DNA from: Cristatella mucedo
Taxonomy: Eukaryota > Bryozoa > Phylactolaemata > Cristatellidae
DNA length: 64,000 nucleotides
Direction: 5' to 3'
Assembly: GCA_009760855.2 (NCBI GenBank)
Contig: WPIO01000023.1
Location: forward strand, 1,115,501-1,179,500
Below the pieces are notes generated by a model. It had not been told where the DNA came from and did not search any database. It worked only from the letters and a program-made list of their open reading frames with translations. This document shows, in pieces, positions 58,222 to 64,000 of the stretch (positions are counted from its first letter, which is position 1; each line of letters begins with the position of its first letter). Position numbers and translations under genes: made by a program.

Positions 58222-60942
58222 ATATCAGTGATTCGTTTCTGCTGCTGCTGAGCCGTGATGGCACACTAGGTAAGACGGTTGCTTTCGTGACCTCGGTCCC
58301 GAGGTCGTGGGTTCGATTTCTGCAGTGGGCGATTCTTTATCGCCACTGCAAGCGGTGGTGATAGCCGTCAAGGCTCACCTGTCGCTATACAAAAACAGGC
58401 TGTTTAAACAGCTAGCATTTTTTACTTTCTTTCTACTGCCACGGCATAGCTGACCCGCTGCCAGCCGCTGATGCCTCTGTCGTTGCCGTGCGCTTGCGCG
58501 AGCCGTTGCCCTGGGCCGGGCTGCCTAGACAGGCTGTTCCTTTCTGCTTGCACCAGCATGCTTAACGCTCTTGCCGCTCGCCCAGGAGAGGCCGCTGAGG
58601 CCTCTGGCGATCAGCGAGCTACTGTCGGATGGCAGCACGCCGGCCTCGAGGAAGAGAGCTGCACCGCCGCCGCTCGACCAGTCGACCGAGAGGCGCAGCC
58701 TGCGAGAGCCGCGCCAGTGCACGCTCGGCGGCCGCGAGGAGGCCCTACCGGTGAATGCGCTAAACGAGACACTCAGCTACATCCATCGGCTGATGCAGAA
58801 GTGAGCCCCGAGGCTCACTGCAGCAGCTGTTGCATCTGCTGTTGATTATGGTGATCGTCGTGTTTGCGTGCCCAATCTGCCTCTGTCCCTGTCAGGAATG
58901 AACAGGCCTCATTTTGGTGAATTAAGGAATGCCAGCATGGGTGCCATGGGTCGAGTGGGATCCTAATGCAGCCTCGTGTATTTTCCTGTAAAGCACCTAG
59001 AAAGAGATTTAGTTCTCCAAGGTCGCTTTATCAAATGTATTATTGTTATTATTATTCCTGCACATCCTAGTGGTTAGGTGAATTGTTTGGTCTGCCAGCA
59101 TATTTTATCGAGTTTCGCTTGAGTGTGGGGCTAGCACATTTCCATGCGTATTTACATAAGAATCATTGCCGAGCACAATAGTTAAGGCACTCTTACTGTC
59201 GCGATCGTGGCACCTGTTTATCGCCTCTAGCATCTCTGCCCCAAGGGCTATTTATCAAGCTGTAATATAAGAAACAAACAGTAGCGTAGGCCTGTCTGCA
59301 GCATTGGCAGGATTTAGACGAGTACTTGGGCCTGACTTGAGCCTTGCCAGTGGCATCCCTGCCGAGGCAGCGGCTTGACTGCCCAACTCGCTCCTTCAGG
59401 CTGGTCTAGGCGGTGGTAGGGCCCAGTGATCTTCTTCCTTGTGATTTTGAGGCCTGCAGTTGCAGCAGTAACTCTCCTCTCGGGTCAGAAAGGTCGACCT
59501 GATGGAGTTCTTTTGCCAGGGGAGGCGAGGACGGGACAGCCTAGGCTGCGACTTGGTTGCATGCTTCCATCTGGCCTAATAGTCTGTGAGGCATTAGCTT
59601 CTCCCGAAAGAGGCGCAGGGGTCATTTGGCAGCCTCAGAGGATGAGGTGGAGGCTGGCAGATGGTTCCCAGCAGACAGCAGTGCTGAGCCGAGATATGCC
59701 GTGTCGAGCCCCGTGGCATATGTGAAGCGCCTGAATAGAGATTAAGTTCTCTTGCGCTATACAAATGAACTCAATTGCTTGTCTGCACTAGGTATGCTGC
59801 ACGAATGTGCAGGCAAAGCTGCTCGTAAACGGTGTGGCAGTGGCTTACTTCGAGTACTGCTGACATTTTGCTGGGGTTTCTTTTTAGCTGCATCCAAATG
59901 GGGCATTGCTCTTTGAATGGTGTTGTCAAATGGTGAATTTGCTTGGTCTTTGCTTTCCACTATATTAGTGAGCTTGCATCTGTCTTGCACATGTAGCAGC
60001 CACCAAATAAGGGAGAGTGCGCCCAAGCAGGAAGTCGCCATGCAGGCAGGGGATGCGGTTTATGTGTGCATGGATTTGTTTGTGTGTGTGTGCGCGTGTG
60101 TGTGTGCCCACTCGCATACGTTGGTCCTTGTGTACATGCTAAGAGTGCACGAAAACATGTGCAATCATCCCTGCCCCCCCCCCCAATTGCTGCGGTAGTA
60201 TTCTCCGTTCTGATCGCGTGCTGCTCGCTTAGGCTCGTGAGATGTTGTGGCGCATTGCCATTTTCGATCTCAGCTCGAAGCGTAGGCTGGTCGTCAAGCC
60301 ATGGTGGGTTTGCAGCGGCTTGCTCTCACCCGTATCTGCATGCGTACCTAGGCGTGACAACAACGGCTTCTTCTCCTTCCCTGTAAACGACACGATAGCG
60401 CCCGGATATTCAACGATCATTAAGCAGCCCATGGATCTCAGCACAATGAAGTCGAAAATAGAAGGATACGTTTATCGTAACGTAATGGAATACAAGGTAC
60501 GTTTGGCACTGATTTACTTTGGTCGGGAAGTGGTTACGGTCAACTCGGGGCAGCAGCATGTCGTTCTCATTCATCCACCTGCGGAGTCATGTTGTGTTGG
60601 ACTGTATAGCGCTTTTGCCTGTTTCGAAGTTGGGTACTTGCTTGTTGATCGCCGGTACTTGCTGTTCTGCTTCATAGGCCGATCTGAAGTTGATATGCGT
60701 CAATGCAATGACGTATAATCATCCGGAGACAGTGTATTACAAGGCAGCGCAGAAACTGCTCGAGTACGGCATGCGAACACTCAGCAAGGTCTGTTAATTC
60801 TCGCGCTTTTTGCCTTTTTCTGTGAGCACTTGTATGCATCACGTGTCACGTTTTTCTGTTGATGCCCCTGAAGAGGTTGTCCAGATCCAGCCGGTGTCGT
60901 TGGGGGCGCAAGAAGGCAAGGATTTGTGGGAAATCTGTGAGG
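56137..60942 (+). CDS. BRD9-like: BRD7/BRD9-like bromodomain protein, 5' part of the gene
   Basis: Exon 1 is 56,137-56,197 (MGKKHKKHHRSDEANEELGH, donor GTAAGC). Exon 2 is 57,835-58,130 (DPIRLVLKVGHGSHG; basic KHKHHKKSKKKKKKRDRSRD; donor GTGAGG). Exon 3 is 58,586-58,800 (ERPLRPLAISELLSDG ... YIHRLMQK). Exon 4 is 60,352-60,496 (NGFFSFPVNDTIAPGYSTII, KQPMDLSTMK). Exon 5 is about 60,678-60,788 (LKLICVNAMTYNHPETVYYK). A possible sixth exon is 60,876-60,942 (VVQIQPVSLGAQEGK). Phases agree at every joint. The MGKKHKKH start, LVLKVG and the bromodomain identify BRD7/BRD9; the acetyl-lysine-binding Asn is in TYN. The domain reads acetylated histones in SWI/SNF complexes (BRD9 in non-canonical BAF). 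More exons must lie beyond the window. Confidence 0.92.
58140..58220 (+). repeat. (CTG)27 triplet repeat
   Basis: An uninterrupted CTG tract starts nine bases after the splice donor of BRD9-like exon 2 and lies in the intron. The long poly-Leu, poly-Ser and poly-Gln frames here are repeat artefacts. Confidence 0.95.
58243..58411 (+). repeat. SINE-2 (tRNA-derived) copy
   Basis: Head GAGCCGTGATGGCACACTAG, B-box GTCGTGGGTTCGATTTC, middle GCGATTCTTTATCGCCACTG and CAAGCGGTGGTGATAGCCG, end CAGGCTGTTTAAACAGC. It starts directly after a second short CTG run. Confidence 0.85.
58980..59058 (+). mobile_element. Tail-only LINE copy
   Basis: tcctgtaaagcacctagaaa, gagatttagttctccaaggt, cgctttatcaaatg and (TTA)n-like end, inside a BRD9-like intron. 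Confidence 0.75.
59059..59685. other. Intron sequence, nothing recognised
   Basis: Within the BRD9-like gene between exons 3 and 4. No element or exon seen. Confidence 0.4.
59686..59775 (+). repeat. SINE-1 copy, head truncated
   Basis: gccgtgtcgagccccgtggc (B-box), then gtgaagcgcctgaatagaga, ttaagttctcttgcgctata and caaatgaa. Confidence 0.75.
59776..60351. other. Intron sequence with a short TG run
   Basis: Between SINE-1 and exon 4. A (TG)n-rich stretch is at 60,076-60,110 and a C-run at 60,174-60,184. Nothing else. Confidence 0.4.
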
Positions 60943-60974
60943 GTACACACGCAAATGCAAACTCGAATACACAT

Positions 60975-61796
60975 CGAAATCTAGGTGTCATGTTCCAAAG
61001 CGACCTCTAGTTAGATGACCACATCAGCTCCACAGTCAAATCTGCCTACTTTCAGCTACATAACATTGCTAAAATTCGGGCTTGTTTAGATAAGGATACC
61101 ACGTCTAAGTTGGTCCATGCATTCGTGACATCCGTCTCGACTTGTGCAACTCACTGCTTACTGGCCTACTGGCATGTGCGATCAGGCGATTACAGCTGGT
61201 TCAAAACTCTGTCGTGAGCATGGCAGTTGCCACATCACACCACTTCTTGCCGACCTGCACTGGCTACCAGTCAAACAACGGGTTGACTTCAAGGTTTTGT
61301 TGCTCACTTTTAGGTCCCTTCATTCTATGGCTCCAGCCTATCTCTCAGATCTACTCCCCCACCAGGCCAAGCATCGTACCACCCGCTTTTTGGAATCCAA
61401 CAGTCTACCAGTACCTCTTACAAACCTCAAATCCTTTGGAGACTGTGCATTTAGTTCGTATGTTCCCAAAGCCTGGAACTCCCTCCCGACTTGCGTCAGT
61501 ACATCCCCTGACTTGACCACATTTAAAAAGAACTTGAAAACACCTATTTAGGACAGCATTTAGTGGCTCCCTGTGATTCGTCCTTGATGTGCTTCTGCAT
61601 GCTGACACTGCATGCTGCCACTAACCACTTTTGCATGCTGACCCCATGCATGTCACCCCTAACCATGTTATTCATGTTTTTCGTTTATCAAGCATGATAT
61701 TACTCACCATTCAATTGCATTTCCCTTTGCACCAAATGTAAAGCGCCTAGAAAGAGATTGAGTTCTCTGAGGGCGCTTTATCAAGTGCATTATTAC
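60975..61796 (+). mobile_element. 5'-truncated LINE copy in the BRD9-like intron
   Basis: It begins at HRNLGVMFQSDL, runs through the ORF2 C-terminus (DLHWLPVKQRVDFKVLLLTF; PKAWNSLPTCVSTSPDLTTF) and ends in aaagcgcctagaaagagatt, gagttctctgagggcgcttt and atcaagtgcattatta at 61,796. Few mutations, so rather young; one internal deletion near 61,215 removes part of the AARLVCR region. Confidence 0.85.
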
Positions 61797-63002
61797 ATGC
61801 ACATTCATTCAAGCACTCTTTCACTCACTTACAGCTGTTAAAATCTGTGCAAAGGTGTATGAAGTGCAGTACAATCTGCAACAAATCGATGCAAGGCTTT
61901 TCACACCGAAATGAGCAGATTTCATTGTACATGTAAAGCAGTCACTCAGCATCAGCTGTTGTCGCAGGGACATAGCTGAGCAGCTGATGACAGTCTGGGA
62001 GCCGCCTGGGTAGCCGGAAGCTCCCTGCCCCTCTTCCTTTAACTTAATTCTGTGGCTTACATTCGTTGGCACTTTGCTGCCCTCGGTCAAGAATGTGCAC
62101 AGCTCTCAAGTGTGGCATTGCCCGAAGGGCTTGAAAGAATCTCGAGAGTTTTCTTTTCGAACTGCTATAGGCAGACAGGGCAAAAAAGGCCAGTTGTGGC
62201 AACCTTGTTAACATCTCAAATACGTTGCAGCTGACTTAGTGCTTGCTGATCATGAAACTCTACATCGATCTATCCTTGACTTGATCGACCTATCGATATA
62301 ACACTTGTATCCAATCTACTGCTTGCTATTGACTTGATCTGCCTTTGGCAACGCATCAAATCACTATTTTGTTTACATAACTCCCAAATGAGCTTGAGCC
62401 TTTAATACATTAAAGCTGTGTACTCAGCTCTATTTTTGAAGTTTCATGTGACTTTGCCTTGCTGGCATACCTGACCTCAATACATACTCTAGATGTTCCT
62501 CGTAGCAGTTGCATTTAGCTAAATGCTCTACAGCCCAGTCCTACGTCAGCCGTAATAGGACTACAACAGCTGGCAATCTCCCAGGCCTAAGGCAGCCATA
62601 CTAGGCCACCAACAACTGGTAATCTCTTGTGTTACACAAGCCTGCCATGAAGTCCAAGAACTACCACCGGCAGTTTTGGGAGCATTGTGGAAAAGGCCCT
62701 TTACTAGCCACTTTAGCTGGTTCATCGCCTACATTGATGGGGAGTGATCTGCAGTGTGAGGTTCAGCAAGTTTACCCAGCAAGTGATTTTTCCGGGTATT
62801 CCAATTAATCTATCGAAAGTTCATCGATAGTCTTTTCGTGTAGCTTGCTCCATCGATCTCATACATTAGCATATTGTGCTGCCTTCTGCATGCCGACAAT
62901 GCAGCTTCCATGTCGACTACTGATGCAATCGTGGACACGTACTGTTTGTTGCTTGATACTCGTTTGCAGGCTAGCATGATTTTACCACGTCTAAAAGGAA
63001 AT
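61797..63002. other. Host (probably intron) sequence, no exon recognised
   Basis: No further bromodomain-gene exon could be recognised. Short direct repeats such as gatcgacctatcgat occur near 62,260-62,300. Confidence 0.35.
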
Positions 63003-63112
63003 TTTTATTTGTATAGCACCCTAAGAGAACCTTATGTCCTGGTAGGCACTTTACATATGCCGCAGGGCTCGAGCCCACGATTTTGGGCTACCACAATTTT
63101 TCGGCCGTGGCA
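63003..63112 (-). repeat. SINE-1 copy
   Basis: tttttatttgtatagcaccc, taagagaaccttatgtcctg, gtaggcactttaca, then the B-box (gggctcgagcccacga) and a head ending tcggccgtgg, which resembles the head of SINE-2. Confidence 0.7.
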
Positions 63113-63387
63113 GAAATATTCAAAATAAATACGATGTGTGTTTCCATGTATCTGGTTGTTGCACTACCAAGCATTGGTTTAAGTGGACGGGGTCAGCTGT
63201 GCTTATTCTGTGCATGGGGTAGCTGCTGTAGAGGTGCCATTCAGCTATAGGAGCTCACAGCTGCTGAGCTAGGGAGGCTAACAGCCATTAACAGAATGGG
63301 GCTTTTTTTAATGCCTTTTTGTGCTCAGACAAAAAGCAACATTCCATGTTTTGTGCTTGAAATATGTGATCCTGGCCGATATATTAC

Positions 63388-63543
63388 TGATTCAACAGCC
63401 TCATTTTGTATATCGGCAGACGAGCCTTAACGGCTATCACCACCGCTTACAGTTGGAAACACAGAATCTCCCAGTGCAGGATTCGAACCCAAGACCTTGG
63501 TCGTGAAGAGCAATAACCTTACCTCGTGGGCTATCACGGCCAC
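63388..63543 (-). repeat. SINE-2 (tRNA-derived) copy
   Basis: ctgattcaacagcctcattt, gccttaacggctatcaccac, cgcttacagttgg, gcaggattcgaacccaagac and ctatcacggcca: the full element on the minus strand. Confidence 0.85.
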
Positions 63544-64000
63544 AAGATCATTGGCACAAGTGTGGGCTTCATTTGGCATGGCAGCCATCCTATGTAGTAT
63601 AGCTACCCGGTGTTTCTCGTGTTTTGTTTCTCTTCATTAATTTAGGAGTAAAAGATTTTTGCACACCCACGAGCACTTTTGGCACCCATGGGCTGTGTGC
63701 ATGTGCATATCCGTGTTAGCTTCTGCACACTACTGTGACCTGGCCAGCAGCTCATGTCCCATTCAGCAAGTTTATTATATTAAAGGCGTAATACAGAAAT
63801 GGCAGAGGGCATGAGAGAACAAGCAGCAGGATAGCATCCAGGACCTCCTGAGCAGTAGCAAGCATTGGTGTCTGCCCTAGGATCAAGAGCAATGTGTCAT
63901 GGAAGCATGGTTCGATTGTCTATAACCAACTGACCAAAGGCATCAGTCGGCAAGCACGACTTGCTGTCGCGATTACAGATGACGAGTGGATGACCTCTTT
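63544..64000. other. Host sequence, nothing recognised
   Basis: I see no gene or element up to the window end. Confidence 0.4.

Noticed and set aside
58016-58361. Poly-Leu, poly-Ser and poly-Gln proteins
   Set aside because: Read through the (CTG)27 tract in the BRD9-like intron.
60790-60974. Certain sixth exon of the BRD9-like gene
   Set aside because: The reading VVQIQPVSLGAQEGK is plausible and has AG/GT borders, but the acceptor is weak; kept only as possible within the gene entry.

Overview
The window is animal nuclear DNA. It carries two split genes with clear metazoan orthologues: a riboflavin transporter of the SLC52A family and a BRD7/BRD9 bromodomain gene. It also carries many copies of one CR1/L2-type LINE, two tRNA-derived SINE families, a Ty3/gypsy scrap and long microsatellites. 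Nothing in the sequence fixes the phylum; an invertebrate is my inference.

Region 1 (1 to about 10.9 kb) is a strongly AT-rich, gene-dense relic of a Polinton/Maverick (adintovirus-like) virus, with its left end outside the window. It keeps a nearly complete virion module: a parvovirus-type PLA2 fragment, an adenain-like protease, a zinc-ribbon protein with HGKK repeats, an A32/FtsK-type packaging ATPase, two tandem penton-like jelly-roll proteins, a basic/coiled-coil virion protein and the major capsid protein. It also has a PD-(D/E)XK nuclease, a fibre with phage-tail-like repeats, a Cys-rich zinc protein, a retroviral-type integrase and a small membrane protein. Nearly every gene has frameshifts or in-frame stops. 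The host exons in the same window are intact, so the breaks look like real decay rather than base-calling error.

Region 2 (about 17.75 to 25.93 kb) is a second, more decayed Polinton-like element. It begins with a protein-primed DNA polymerase B pseudogene that directly abuts a gypsy integrase fragment. It includes a fibre gene on the minus strand, built from the same repeat as the fibre of region 1, plus several unidentified viral remnants.

Between and after these (10.9 to 17.7 kb and 26 to 64 kb) lies host DNA of higher GC content. The LINE copies end in a conserved hairpin (GCGCC...GGGCGC) followed by (TTA)n. One SINE family ends in a clearly related tail, so this LINE probably mobilises it. 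At least three LINE-into-LINE nested insertions are visible. The SLC52A gene (minus strand, 36,313 to 31,127) has two coding exons joined in phase across a 3.6 kb intron full of LINEs. The BRD9-like gene (plus strand, from 56,137) has five in-phase exons and a possible sixth; a (CTG)27 tract starts nine bases after the exon 2 splice donor. The gene runs out of the window. A lone candidate first exon (46,484 to 46,440, minus strand) sits in a GC-rich stretch.
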